A stretch of 64,000 nucleotides of DNA from Epiperipatus broadwayi (GCA_028023455.1 JAQFVV010012394.1:28103010-28167009), one strand, 5' to 3'; positions 1 to 12,470 are shown, numbered from the stretch's first letter. Notes: generated by a model from the letters alone, not told the origin. Numbers and translations: made by a program.

Positions 1-59
1 ATGTCTTTTTTTTCAGGCACATAATGTACACTTTTTATTACAGCAATAAAATAATAAAT

Positions 60-912
60 AAGTTCAAAAAGTTCAAAGTTTGTGTCCTTTTTTTTTTTTT
101 CATTTCATTACAAATTGACAAGTATTTGGATTATATTTTTTTGCAGCGGGGTTAAAATATATGACTATTTTGGTTGACTTTTTGTTAATAATAACAAAGT
201 ACGTAATCCCCCCCCCAAAAGCAGTTTACTGTAGAAGGCCAAAAAAAAAAGGTAATTCAAAGAAATAGAAATAAAAGTAAAAAGTGAGAAAAAGTTGTTG
301 GAAAAATAAAAGAAATTATTGACTTTTTGTTACAATTATTTTTCCGAGTGTCGGGGTGGGTGTTTTAAAACAAATTTTGATCCCCCAAAAAACACAAAAG
401 TTTAATTTTTATCGTAGAAAAATAAAAGAAGAAAAACAATTTGGTCACCCCCCCCCCCCAAAAAAAAAAAGGTTGAATAAATTCGAAATAATACTCAAAT
501 AATTGCATTATATTTTTTCATCAGGGTTAGAACAAGTGGGGTTCAAATAAAAGACTATTTTTGTTTACTTTTTGTTAATAATAACAGTACGAAAGCCCCC
601 CCCCCCAAACTGTTTATTGTAGAAGCCAAAAAAAAAAAAGGCTAATTCAAACGAAATATAAATAAAAGTAAAAAGTGAAAAAAAGTTGTTCAAAAGAAGT
701 AAAATTATTGACTTTATGTTACAATTCTTGATCCGAGGGTGGGTATGGGGATTTCAAAACAATTTTTGAACCCCCCAACAACACAAAAGTTACTTTTGAT
801 TTAATAATAATAAGAAAAACAATTTAGTCAACCAAAAAGAAAAAGGTAGAACAAAGTCGAAACAAATCCCAAATAATTATACCATTATATTTTTTCGGCA
901 GGGTTAAAACAA
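60..912. repeat. Tandem repeat, about 377-bp unit, two copies plus the start of a third
   Basis: The landmark TTATATTTTTT followed by a CAG-like trinucleotide and a GGTT recurs at 131, 509 and 885, giving units of 378 and 376 bp. Each full unit also contains, in the same order, GACTATTTT..TTTTGTTAATAATAAC, a poly-C run followed by A-rich sequence, AAATAAAAGTAAAAAGTGA, and a second motif TTGACTTT.TGTTACAATT. Copies have diverged by substitutions and homopolymer length. No coding potential is seen. It is either a short satellite array or a local tandem duplication. Confidence 0.8.
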
Positions 913-3900
913 GTTTTTTCGTCGTGAAACAGTCCAAAGTTTTAAAATTCAGAAAAACTAAACACAAAATTAAATTATCAAAATTTGTTAAATAAAGAAA
1001 AATGTCAGGTTAAAAAAAAACAAACAACGAAAATGAATGTAAAAATTTGTTTAATAAAAAAGGAAATCATGTTATAAATGAAATAAAAAATTTGTTTAAT
1101 CAAAAAAAAAACAAAACAATAACATGTTCTATAAAAAAAAAGTTACGATGGCCCGGTAATGTTATATTTGATTGATTTTTGTATAGCATCAACGCCCCAA
1201 GCGGCCTTGCCCAGATTTCAGACGATTACCGTATTTCTTAATTTTTTTTTTTTTAAAGAAGTACATAACATTTCTGTTTGTTGTTAATACACTACTATCA
1301 ATATTAAAAAAACAAAATACTTAATAAAAATGCTTTATTATATTTATATAAGCACTTCTAGAATGATGTGTGATATTTCTTTATAGAATAATATATGACA
1401 TTTCTTTATGTCATATTTCAGTTAACAAGAGGAAAAAAAAACAGTTTTGAATTAAATAACTCTATCAAAAAACAAAAAGATTCTGTAATTGATCCAAGTA
1501 TATGTAAAACTACATTAAAATTACAATTATATTTGTACAAAGAAAAAATAAATAAATATAAGGACTTACTTACATTAATAAACTGTATTTAGAAAATCTT
1601 GTTTTATGCTAAAAAATTAGAAAATAAATAAATAAATGGATTTAATTTTTTTTTTAAAAATGAATGATTTGAAAAGTGTTGATCTTCCAAACATCAAATC
1701 AATATGAAACATTTTATAAATATTTAGATTATCCGAACATGTAACTTCTGCTCATTCAGTCTTAATGAAAGAAAAATATATCATAAAAATATACTCTTGA
1801 AAGGTGTTATATTGGAAAAAAATAAGTCCATTTTCCTTTTGAAGTCATACAGACTAATATGGAGAATCATACTAATAGCATTAAGATAGGTGTATTTATT
1901 AAATCTTAATGTCCTCTAAAATATGGAAGAATCTACCTTATGTCATTGTGAATGTAAGAGTTAAATAATATTTTATTTCACTAAAAAATGTTATTTTCAT
2001 TTATTAGGCATGTGCCAGTACTTGATTGTTATGTGAATTGAATTAGAAAATATTATTTGTTAAATATATATATACACCAAAATGTATATAAAAAACTGAT
2101 GACATAAACAACAAATAAATTTCACTGAACGGGTCATATCATAACTTTAAATTATCATACTATAATTGATAATTTTAAATCTGAAATACTTTTATTTTAT
2201 TATTATCTCAATAAATAATCAAACTATTATTACCCCCCCCCCCCAATAAAAATTAACAATAGTTATATTAAATATCATTATCTTGCTTAGAGATGAAAAA
2301 CCTTTAATGTTAATTTTAACAAACTGAATATTATATATATAAAAAAAAATACTGTTTAAATAAAGAATTCTATAACTAAACAGCTTGATGGAAAAATAAT
2401 AAAATTAACAAAAATGGGTCAATTGAAGTTATAAATTGCCTTCTCGTATTAAATGTTGTTAAAAATATGTATGGTAAAATTCTCTAATGAAAAAATAAAA
2501 TATTCTTTGATAGTTCTTGACTGGACCTGTTCATGCTTTTGATTATAATACTAAGAACCAATCCTATTAGCCTATATTCTCTTATTGTGATTAAATTATT
2601 AAAATGTTATGCTTTCTAAATTTAACAATCATATAACAAATTCATAATGATTCTAACTTGTTTACTCAATAAAAATGTATATCAAATTATGATAATTTCT
2701 GAAGATTGATATGTTAAACATAAAAATAGTAAACCACTTTAATCATGCACTTATTTCCATGTAATTTTATTTTATTTTTAAAGTAAGTGTTTCAACTGTA
2801 AATTTATAAAAGCAAAAATACATGACTGAACTAAATATATACAAAAAAAATTATTTATATGTATATATTTCAATATTCCCACCCTTTAAAGATGATATAT
2901 TGTTTTTTAATTTTTTTTTTAGGGGATTGTTATGAGCATATGGTTTAATAATACAATACATATATATTTATAGCTTTGAAAAAGACTAAGTAAAAAATTG
3001 CTTTAAAATATATGCATAAGTAAAGCATATATACATTGAATATAATATAATTGATACAAAAAAAAAGTCAATCATTTTTATAAATATTTAAAAAAAATCT
3101 GTTTTCTGTCGAAAAATTTTCTAATTCTTTATATACTTACATTATCCTCCGTTATTATTAATTCCAGTAAGAATTTTTCTGTGTTTATTATAATAAATAA
3201 CAATTTTGATTTTAACATATTTTCTCTTTTATGCACTTATTCATTTACCCACAAGATACATTTTTTAACTTCCTCGGGGAATTGACAACTGACAGTTGTT
3301 CTTCCTGTGATTTCTAAGTTGTACAACTCTGATTTAAAATTCTGTGAATGAAAATCCTTTAATTTCAAATATGTTATTTTCTAGTCATTTGAATATAAAA
3401 AATGAATGCAAAATTTATTTAACATTTGATCAATTTTTCAGAAAGTTAATGATATTTAAGCACCACAGTTACAAAGTTAAGCATAAGATTTCTTTTCAAG
3501 AAGACAGGTATCTTTCAATTTTATTTTTCTGTTAAAAATCAATTCAGAAACCTTTAGCTCAATTCTTACTATTACACTAAACTGTCTAAACTAAGGTACA
3601 AATTTAGAAAACATCTTGTCTTTACACTGCTATCCTTCTCTTAATTTCTGGTTGACCTGTAATATTCTCTGCTATTCTTTCATTGTTAATAAATCTTCAT
3701 ATAAATCATGTTTTTTCCTGATGCCTTCTTCATAAGGACAGAAATATTCTTTCTTGTCCACTTGTCATAAAACCTTTGTAAGAATTTTAATTTGAAACTC
3801 TATGAAATGCATCATATAAAAAATATTGTAACGGTAAGCACCCTAATGACAATTGGTAATGAAATCAGTTAACCATTAAATATGAAAAATAATTACAATA

Positions 3901-6592
3901 TTCGGCAAATTAAATTTTTGTCTAGGGGAATTTAAGGACAACTAACGGGTGACAGTGTACATGGTGGAGTGACTGAATACATTTTATTTTTAATTAACAA
4001 GTCAGTATTAGTCCCGAGTAATGATCAAATTGAGCCTACATAAAAATAAGTTTCCATGTAGATTCAATTATATTTCCTGATTGTTACCCCTCTCCACTTA
4101 GTAAGTTATTACATTAACAAATAAATAATCAGCTTGGTTTGGATAAAAAAATGACAAACAATAAAATTAATAACAACAACAATAACTTTAAGCAAAGAAT
4201 GATAATAAAAAAAGTATTTACATATTTATAATTAAAAAAATTATATGAGCGAAAAAATCTTTATAACTTACAATCTCTTTGAAGACATCTATAGAAAATT
4301 CAGTTGATTTATTTTAATGTCTTTGTGAGCTCACATGTATATTTTGTATTCATAAAAGTCGTAATATAACCATTATTCATTAAATTTTAATGTCTTCTGG
4401 CAATATAATATTTTAGCTTCTTTTGGTTCCTTCCGAGGCAGTTTTCTTAAGAGAGTTTCCATTTCAATTTTCTTCTGAGCATTTAAAATAGGCAGATTCA
4501 CAGATTAATTTATAGAAGTACATTTTTATGTGATAATCACTTTAGGTGTCTTGTTTTCCTTTCATGGCATTCAATAATGATGAATCAAGATTAATTTTTA
4601 GAGCATATTTTTGCCTACAGCTCTATATTCAGCTACACTATTGGAAAGATCAGGGAAAGCATCCCGGAGAATTTTCTACTCCATAAAACGCACAATATAA
4701 CTTAAAATTCTTCACTGACTTCTATTCTTCCTACGGTTTCTTGAAAAGCAAACAAGTTTTGAAAATTTCTGTTGGTTCCCATAGCACTGTTTTTATTTTT
4801 ATTTCCCCCCCAGTCATTTGCGATTGGTTTCTTTAGCAATGTTTCTTTTATTTAAAATCGTAATGTTATTTTTTTTTTTAAAAAAAATTATAACATTTTA
4901 TCTTTACATTTCTTTTTAACATTTTAAAATTTATTTTATATTCATGACTTTAAATATTTTATTATACAAAATAAAAAAAATATTTGCATTAAAGCAATGC
5001 CTGTAAACTCAGACGGTGACGGTTACAATATAAATGCTCCTGATAATGACTATCAATAAAAAGCATATCTATATGGTTACTATGAGAAATATCCTCAAAG
5101 ATAATGCTTACATGAAGATAAAAGCATCCTCTTCGTATTCTACATTTCACACCTTTTTGTAATTTTTTCAAAACTTGTTTTAAATAATACCCGATTGTAA
5201 AATGATTGATATTTTGAAAATTAGTTGAAACTCTTTAGATATACAGTAAATACATTTCTGTAGAGTTCCTAAATTTAATACATTCTTCTTATTGTCTCCC
5301 ATCTACTATTTTCATATATCATTGCTGAAATCCATATTATAAACTTAGTCTAATATCTTTACCTCGCTAAATAACAAGTTTTTCATTTATGCTGACTCAA
5401 AAAAATGAGTTCTTGGGGGTTTTTAAAGTAGTTTTTTCCCATCAAAGGAGGGTAAACATTTTTGGGATCAATGTAATTCATCATTAACTATTCATTTTCA
5501 AAAGGTTAGAAATGCGATTTTTATTTATAATTCTGGAGCCGTGTTATCATTATCAAAGCATACACATTTCTTTCTCAATCTTTATTGATCAATAATTTTC
5601 TCTTTATCCCACTGTTACTAATCTCAGAGTATCTGGCTTGTCTTCATTATATCTATTGTTTTTTTCTTAGTTACAGCAGTACTGACAAATTGTACCAAAA
5701 CACAATACTATGAATGAACTACATTCCCTAATCCTTTTGCCTGAGTTGTTCAAAGCTTTCTCATTAAAATTACTACTTTCTACCAATACAGAATGAATCC
5801 TGAAAATCAAATTCCTGGTTCATTTCTTTACATATTTTTCTACTTTTTTAAATGTCAGAACCTAACACGATAACACTCGTTTCTTCTATTTCCTGAATAG
5901 TTAATTCAAGTATTTGATAGTATGAGTTTTCTTTCTTTTTGTTTTCTTAAAAACTTCTAATCTTTTTTTTTTTTGTTCTAATAGATTTTATATTTGTCAT
6001 TTTTAAAGTGTAAGCAAATAATACAACTTTATTCTCGCTTCTAAATTACAATAACAGCACTAACTGGGAAAATTTTTTATTTATATTAAAAAAAACCATC
6101 TACACTTCTAGAGCAATGGTTCACAACCTACTTCTATTCACAATTGATTAATTAGGAAATATAATGAAACACAGAAGTTAGAAATAATTTTAATACATTC
6201 ATGTACAATTTACATTTACATAGGTGCATAGAGTACATAGACAACAAAAATTTTTATGAAAAGATATTTTTAGCAAATTAAACAAACAAAAAAAAAAATT
6301 AATTTAATAATTAATATGAAACTTACATTTTCAGAGAGTTTTTAATTGCTTTAATTTGGTTACTACATTAAAAATCATAAGCTGTAAATTATTTTCATTC
6401 TTTTTTTTTACCATTATGAATAAATTTCTTGAGAATTTTATGACTCGGAAAAGTTCTAAATTCCAAAAATTTTATTAAGTTTGATTTTCAACACTCAGAG
6501 CAAAAAAATAAGTCAAATATTTTTAGACATTAAGCAGTATTAGTTTCTGTAATAAATTATTTTTCTCTTCACTAGTAAAATTGTAATTATAA
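913..6592. other. AT-rich non-coding stretch, no gene recognised
   Basis: Mostly AT-rich sequence with A and T homopolymers, a 12-base C run at 2233-2244 and short direct repeats of AAATTTGTTTAAT type around 960-1125. A small GC-richer patch at about 1187-1230 was not identified. Short ORFs here have low-complexity composition and no recognisable domain. If CRTC continues beyond position 1, this is intronic; otherwise it lies downstream of the gene. Confidence 0.5.
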
Positions 6593-6841
6593 GTATGCAA
6601 CTTTTTTTCCGCATTAAATAGTAACAATAGGGTCAAAAATAAAAATGAAGGATTTTCAGTATTCTGGGACCACCAAGCAGCTACAGGCCATGTATTTGAA
6701 CCTAGTTCTGCCCAAATAATTTGTACAGAAAAAAATGACGCCAAAAGAAAAGTTAAAGAAGCTTTCTATTTAGCAAATGACATCAATGCCATTAATAGAA
6801 GAGAGGCATGTTTTGCTCTCTTTAAACAATGGACTAATTAA
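6593..6841 (+). pseudogene. Penelope-like (GIY-YIG) endonuclease C-terminal relic
   Basis: An open reading frame without an ATG (about 82 codons, stop TAA at 6839-6841) encodes WDHQAATGHVF, then AQIICTEKN, then KRKVKEAFYL and INAINRR. The order H...TGH, about 10 residues, a hydrophobic run with E, then RK..EA.Y(I/L) and (I)NR matches the end of the GIY-YIG endonuclease module of Penelope-like retroelements and related reverse-transcriptase ORFs. That is family knowledge; no search was run. The upstream GIY-YIG core and the RT are not visible, so this is a 5'-truncated relic. The opposite strand is also partly open but matches nothing known. A hammerhead-like hairpin motif lies about 55 bp downstream, which fits because Penelope-like elements commonly carry hammerhead ribozymes. 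Confidence 0.55.
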
Positions 6842-6895
6842 AAATTCAAACGCATTTGCATAATCATAACAATCGTTAGTTACAAAGCTATGAGT

Positions 6896-6931
6896 ATGAG
6901 ATTCAAACATGAAATCTCGAAAGCGCTAAGC
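6896..6931 (+). other. Hammerhead-like hairpin-GAAA motif
   Basis: ATGA leads into a six-pair hairpin (GAGATT at 6898-6903 with AATCTC at 6913-6918), followed directly by GAAA and GCGCTAAGC. The same arrangement, with a different but still paired stem, occurs in the palindrome at 63371-63406. Hammerhead ribozymes have CUGANGA, stem II, GAAA in this order. Here the first three core bases are not canonical, so catalysis cannot be assumed. Confidence 0.35.
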
Positions 6932-8398
6932 AAAGCTATTATAAATTAGAGTAAAATTATAGCTTCACTATTTAATGCGAAAAAAAAAGTTAGTTTCTGT
7001 AAGGAGGACATATTTGAGGGGGGGGGGTACAAGATCCAAATTTCTGTTTTTTGATTTGTTAATATTGTGCTGTAATGTGGGTATACATGCTAAAAATTTT
7101 AATTTTACAAAGAACAGTTATTATATCTAGAGACAAATATACATATATTAACATGTACACATTAATATGCATGCACACATATACATAAAAAAAAACAATA
7201 ATATATAAGTATTAATATAAATAAATAAACAATAACACTTTTTTTATGCATTTTATACAATGCAATATTGTGTATTATGGATTCGTTTTTCTCGTATAGA
7301 AGTTGTTTCTTTATTAAATTATATATACTCACTTTACGATACATGTGAAGACATTTACGACTGACACCCATTAACCTCTCTAGAACCTGTAAAGGATTGC
7401 CAAAGAATTGAAAAGATTAAAATTAAATAAAACATGCATTACTCATTACTCTAAATTATAATAGCCATTTTAGTAGCAAGAAGCATGAACGTTTATTAGT
7501 ATTAACATAATAATTAATTAATTAATTGCAAAAATTGTTGAAGGTCAGTTTTAAAGAATTTGCATTAAGTCTATTATCAAAAAGTGCAAAGATAGCTGTT
7601 ACATTAAATAAATATGAAGAACTGAATATGCACATGATATTTTAAAAAATTAATTTAAAAAATTGCAATTAGAATTAATGAATGGTGCACAAATATCTAT
7701 GCATACTACAAAAAGATTACAAATTGAAATTTTGATAGATGAAAAACAAAATTAACATAGCCCTCTAATTGATGTACTTACTTATTTACAAAACAGTTTG
7801 AAACTTTCCAACATTTTTTTACATAAACCCCTATTCATAATATTGTACATGCATCTACGTAGTTAAAGCTTGCGTATAAATAATAAAGCTTCAAACTGAT
7901 GATGATTAAAGTAATAAAAATACACTAACAATAAAAGAACTGCATGTCAAGTTCGAAAAATTTCCATATCAAATAGATGAATTTGAAGTGCACATATTTT
8001 CCATCAGATACACATACACACAAAGATAGTTTTTTTTCTTTTTAAACTTTAAAAATGTTAAATTGAGGCACAGTATGATCCTGACTCCCCCCCCCCCCCT
8101 AACTAAAACTGAAAGATCAAACACAATTAAATGATTGTGGAAAATAACAAAACTGAACAAAATTTTATGACTTCCCTAAGGAATGCTTTATTAAATATTT
8201 ACCTTGAAAATTATATGCTTCTAAATTAAAATAATGTATAAATTCCCACATATATATATGCACATAGTGTACAGACGATGACATAGACAAACTGCTAAAG
8301 GATGGATTAACATACAACTCCACTACACAATGTTTTTAGGGAAAGGATGGATAGATATAAAAGTATGTTAATAATAACAATGTTATGTATAGAACGTA
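6932..8398. other. AT-rich non-coding stretch
   Basis: No gene recognised. It contains a 10-base G run at 7018-7027 and a 13-base C run at 8087-8099, which stand out against the AT-rich background. Short ORFs on the minus strand here (for example 7162-7371 and 7969-8160) are low-complexity and unsupported. Confidence 0.5.
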
Positions 8399-8565
8399 TT
8401 CAAATTTGCTAACATTTGTTTGTCTGTATATGGAAATAGTTTCTTTCTTTTTTTTTATAACCTAATGCTATGTGCATTTTTGGAGAACTGAAAGTGCATT
8501 TAGCATTAGGTTACAAAGAAAAAATCATTTCGATAAACAGATGAATAAATGTTTGCAAATTTGAA
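8399..8565. repeat. Foldback element (imperfect inverted repeat)
   Basis: The left end TTCAAATTTG pairs with the right end CAAATTTGAA. Inner segments AACATTTGTTTGTCTGT and ACAGATGAATAAATGTT pair imperfectly, and the core ATAACCTAATGCTA / TAGCATTAGGTTA pairs almost perfectly. The loop is about 30 bp. No coding capacity. Size and structure fit a MITE; a target-site duplication was not established. Confidence 0.65.
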
Positions 8566-8940
8566 ATACAGATACAAACAAAGGGAAAAATTAATATTTC
8601 ATAGAATATATATAAAAATATCTAATATCTAATTATTAAAGTTATGTAAATACATCGTGAATTATGTGAGAAATCTTGTTCTGAAGTAAAATGAATCAAA
8701 TTATTTTATAAACAAACAAGATCTGATAAAATTGATAATAATTCTAAGAATATATATTAATAAAATAAACTGATAAAAACAAAAGATGAGGATACCACAT
8801 TAAGGATAATAATTGAATGGAACATCAAAAAGCAGTCATATACACTAAGGTGCTTGGTTCTCTTTACAAGCTGTTGTGATATCATCTCTGAATCAATACG
8901 TTATATAACAACTTTATTAAAATTATTTATCACAAAAATT

Positions 8941-9210
8941 TTAAGGCATTAGCATGTCTGAATCACAACTTACAACATAAAATCTGACAATGTGTTTCAT
9001 ATCCTCATCAACTATCTTCATTGCTCTCCTTTTCCTGTTTTCACAAAATCTTACAGATGACTTGAAAACATTATAGCAAATCATGGTTTCATTGTCATAC
9101 ACAATTTGAATCATTTCAAACATTTCAGTAGGCGTTTTGCCCAATTGAAAACAAAAATTAATATTAGTGCAATATTCCATTGTGGGTTTAGGCACAAAAC
9201 ACAATGTCAC
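8941..9210 (-). pseudogene. Relic of a mariner-type transposase N-terminal HTH (HTH_48-like)
   Basis: The 89-residue reading frame contains FCFQLGKTPTEMFEMIQIVY and NVFKSSVRFCENR. This follows the first helix-turn-helix of mariner/SETMAR-type transposases (consensus F..KLGK(T/S)ATET.EML...Y followed by (V)F.W..RF..GR). The canonical W..RF..G segment is degraded (SSVRFCEN), and the DD(E/D) catalytic domain does not follow. Terminal inverted repeats were not identified. This identifies the family only; the copy is dead. Non-transposase genes also carry this domain, so a domesticated origin is possible but unsupported. Confidence 0.55.
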
Positions 9211-10088
9211 ATTTCAAGTCATAATTCATGACCCAAGCATGCTAATGTATGCAGTGAATAGTTAACCTACATTGCTATGTAAACACGTGCATTGATTCAA
9301 AGATGGTGTTACAGGCAGCTTAAAAAGAGAACTCGACACCAATCATCTTTTGACCGAGACACATTGTGTCCTATTTTTAAGTATATAATAAGTTTCCAAT
9401 TATTCAATCAGAATAATAAAGAATTAGAATGAAAGATTAGTTTATGAGCTTATGTGGGATTAAAATACAAGTTCATGAAATATTTATTTCAAAGCATGCT
9501 TTGAAATTTGAATGATTAATAAAAAGAAAAAAATTAGAATAATTAGACAAAGTCTGTGCTCATATATCCTATATAATAATTAGAGATGTGATTTGGAAAA
9601 AAAATAAAACAAAACAAAAAAACCCAAGCCAAATGGAAAAACTTAGGACTATAGATACATATAAATAATTTAATGTTCCTGCAAAGGATTATATATATCT
9701 GATGGATATTTTGAAAAAACAACTAGATAACTTCTTGGTTGTAATTTTAACTAAACTATTACAAATATACTTAAGGAAAAATTATAAGTATAAAGAAAAT
9801 ATCAGCTACAACTTAATAACCCCATATATTTGTTTTCAAAAAGTATGCTCACCCATCAATATTCACACATAATTCAATTAACACTCGCAAAAATTAATTT
9901 AAAGCAATAACAAAATAATAAATAATTTAGAGAGTAAAAATACACTAACTATTGATTTATAAAATGCTTTTTTTATGTTTTTCTCAATGATGCAATTTCT
10001 AATTATAAGAACGTGACTCTGCAAGTAGTATCAATCCTGTTTGTTTGTTTTTTTAAACTATAATTTTTTCAGCTATGAAATTTCTATA
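9211..10088. other. Non-coding stretch between element relics
   Basis: No gene seen. A slightly GC-richer patch at about 9285-9365 (CACGTG, CGAGACACATTGTGTCC) precedes AT-rich sequence. It may be a part of the mariner-like relic, but nothing supports that directly. Confidence 0.4.
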
Positions 10089-10471
10089 GTAATCATCATC
10101 CACTGCAGGATGAAGATCTCTTCAAGTTCAATCCATCTCCAATCTCTAGCCTCTCTTCTCAATATCACCCCAGCACACTTTTTTATTTTCATATGTTTGG
10201 TCTCTTTCTAAGTCTTTTACAATCTCTTGAAATCCACTTTAAGATTTCAACAGTCTATCTATTAACATCTCTTCTAGCAATAAGTCCAGACCAACTCTAG
10301 TCTCTTAATTCTTTCAATGACGTCAATAATACCTGTTTGTTCTCTCATGTTTTGTAATCTAGTAGCAGTATCATGTAAATTTATTTGAGCGAAAGACATA
10401 TTTCCTGTGGTGTAGTTAAAAGTTTTTTTTTTTCTCAAGAGAGGGTGAAATGAGCTGATATTTTCTGCCAT
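10089..10471 (-). mobile_element. RTE-type LINE, 3'-end fragment (second copy)
   Basis: On the plus strand the stretch starts with an ATC-rich tail and CCACTGCAGGATGAAGATCT, then runs collinearly with the 3' end of the LINE at 26257-27665. On the minus strand the peptide REQTGIIDVIERIKRLELVW matches REQTGVTDLIEKIKRLKWSW of that copy. Homology fades near 10350. It is 5'-truncated and crippled by substitutions. Both copies are in the same orientation. Confidence 0.75.
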
Positions 10472-11049
10472 CTCATATATATATGTGCATATATGTATAA
10501 TTTAGTAAAAATGCGTATACGCTATTTTGAAATAAAAATTATTTTTTGAAATATGATTTTATAAGTTTTTTTTTGTCTTTTGTTTAATTATCTTGAAGAA
10601 ATCAGTCTTTCTTTAGTTTAAGTATTTGGTTAAAATTAAATCTTGAAATTTAATTTTGAATAAAAGTTTTTTTTTTTTGATTCTAAATTAAAAGAATTCT
10701 TAGAAAAAGGAACGAGGGAAAAGAAAAAGATGGATTATTTTTTTTTTTTTTTGTAATTAACTCTATTGTTGAGACTTCTGATAATGAAGGTATTTTTGTT
10801 TTCTATTACACTCATCGATTTGGAATGTTTCTATGGGATTAAAGGCAAAATATGACCAAAAAAGAACATAAAATAAAAGTGTGAATCCAGACTTCGAAAG
10901 ACCTCAAAAACTATAAATTACGGAGTAGCCTTTTGTTTGGACGACTTAGTATTTTGCTTGAGATAGTGCTTAATTGTTTGGTTTTGATTCAGCTCAGACT
11001 CATATACAGTTTAAATATTGAAAAGATAAATTAAACAAAAGAATATTAG

Positions 11050-11247
11050 AGAGAACAGAGAATATGTTGGATGGCTAAGAGACAGCAAAACTTTCCCCTC
11101 AGGGAACTTCTTCTTCTACCACCACCTGGAACTGCCAACGTAAACACCGACATAGTGAAATTTAAACATGTAGAGCTAGCCGAGGAAATTGGACAAAATG
11201 GAAATACCGGAGAATCCATGCCAACCATTGGATTAAGATTCATATAA
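11050..11247 (+). other. Unidentified GC-richer open stretch, possible small ORF
   Basis: Between a TAG at 11047 and a TAA at 11245-11247 the plus strand is open for 65 codons, with an ATG at 11071. The peptide is not low-complexity (for example LPPPGTANVNTDIVKFKHVE, then LAEEIGQNGNTGESMPTIGL). The minus strand is open over most of the same interval (11046-11261). Base composition is richer in G and C than its surroundings. I do not recognise it. It could be a piece of an old element, or an exon of a gene otherwise unseen. Confidence 0.3.
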
Positions 11248-11696
11248 GAAATTTTTCCCACAGGATCAAGAAACTACACTGATCGATCAGGTTTAATTAT
11301 ATTATGAACTTTTCTCCAAGAAATAATTCTTTTTAGTATACTATGGTGTAACATAATAATGAAAGACATTCACTTAACTATAAAGAGAAATAAGTTTCAA
11401 CAATAAAGAGAGTTTGACATGGCTTATTAATTATGTGTATTTTACTAACTCAAATTTATCAATATTATATCTTTTATTTTCCTAATAATTCTCTTTTTAT
11501 TATTATACTACCAATATATATATCAAAATAAAAATTATTTACTCAATCTAAAAGGGCCAGTAGGTTTTGAATAGTATTTAACATTTGCGTGAGGGTTTGA
11601 GTGTCGCTATCCGGCACACTCTTATTAGTAACTCGCACTGGAGATTCACTCCTAGTTTATATTTTTCCATAATTATTTGGTACTTTTAATATATGT

Positions 11697-11782
11697 AGGT
11701 TAAGTGATGGTGCATGCTCCTTCGAGAAAAGATAAGTTAAGGTTAAGTGATGGTTTATGCTCCTTCGAGAAAAGATAAGTTA
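11697..11782. repeat. Tandem duplication, 43-bp unit, two copies
   Basis: AGGTTAAGTGATGG followed by GCTCCTTCGAGAAAAGATAA appears at 11697-11739 and again directly at 11740-11782, with only two differences (GTGCATGC versus GTTTATGC). The near identity indicates a recent local duplication. Confidence 0.9.
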
Positions 11783-11838
11783 AATAAGTTTGTTAGTATT
11801 AAATAGATCGAGTTAGTTTGATTAAATAAAAAAAAAGA

Positions 11839-12131
11839 AATATAATAATCAAAAAAGCAAGTGATATATAACATGACATTACTTTTATAAGCTTGCATTT
11901 ACAAAAATGTAATACAGAGAGTGTACCAATCGCTCAAACAAGCTTGAAACTAGTTGATCTGGAGATAGGAATGTTCTGGATAGAGATTTTAAATATTTTC
12001 TCATAGCGCACTTATCAATTAAGAGCTTGTTTGAGCTATTGGTACGCTCTCTGTATTACATTTTTGTAATTACAAGCTTATAAAAGTAATGTCACATTAT
12101 ATATGACTTGCTTCTTTGATTATTATAATTT
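11839..12131. repeat. Foldback MITE with arms of about 105 bp
   Basis: The left arm (about 11839-11946) carries ACATTACTTTTATAAGCTTG, then AATGTAATACAGAGAG and CGCTCAAACAAGCT. The right arm (about 12025-12131) carries the reverse complement in the opposite order (AGCTTGTTTGAG, CTCTCTGTATTACATT, CAAGCTTATAAAAGTAATGT). The loop is about 80 bp and contains GGAATGTTCTGGATAGA. No ORF. This is a non-autonomous foldback element. Confidence 0.8.
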
Positions 12132-12346
12132 TACCTTTAAGGCTTTGGGTATGCTGAGCCTATTAAACTATGGTAGATCTGAATTTGGTTCAGTCCCATA
12201 TAGCTATTTAAGTTAGATAGCTGGAATTAAAGACATTTTCATGTCTAAAAATTTCAGAGTTTCTACTTAAATATTACGCATGAAAGGTTTTGAGTTGATG
12301 TTTTAAATCTAGTGTCTGAATATTCTAGTCCTTCACTGAAATGAGC

Positions 12347-12470
12347 CATAAGCTCAAAACCAGTTGGTTTGGGGATAAGAATGTTCTGGATAGATTTTAA
12401 ATATTTTTTTCATACCGCACTTATCAATTAAGAGCTTGTTTGAGCTATTGGCACACTCTCTATATTAAAA
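12347..12470. repeat. Partial second copy of the 11839-12131 foldback
   Basis: AAGCTCAAAACCAGTTGGTT, AAGAATGTTCTGGATAGA, CGCACTTATCAATTAAGAGC and TTGTTTGAGCTATTGG repeat the loop and inner right arm of the upstream foldback in the same orientation, with about 10% differences by eye. The outer arms are missing. The two copies lie about 220 bp apart. Confidence 0.7.

Noticed and set aside
1187-1230. GC-richer patch resembling a rRNA or coding fragment
   Set aside because: Too short, and no match to any conserved rRNA segment or protein motif I could recall.
4279-4295. 17-base candidate micro-exon (CTATAG ... GTAAGT) on the minus strand
   Set aside because: Chance matches to splice consensus are expected in T-rich DNA, and nothing supports it.
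6523-6744. 73-codon minus-strand ORF
   Set aside because: It is the antisense shadow of the Penelope-like frame at 6593-6841, which has the recognisable motif.
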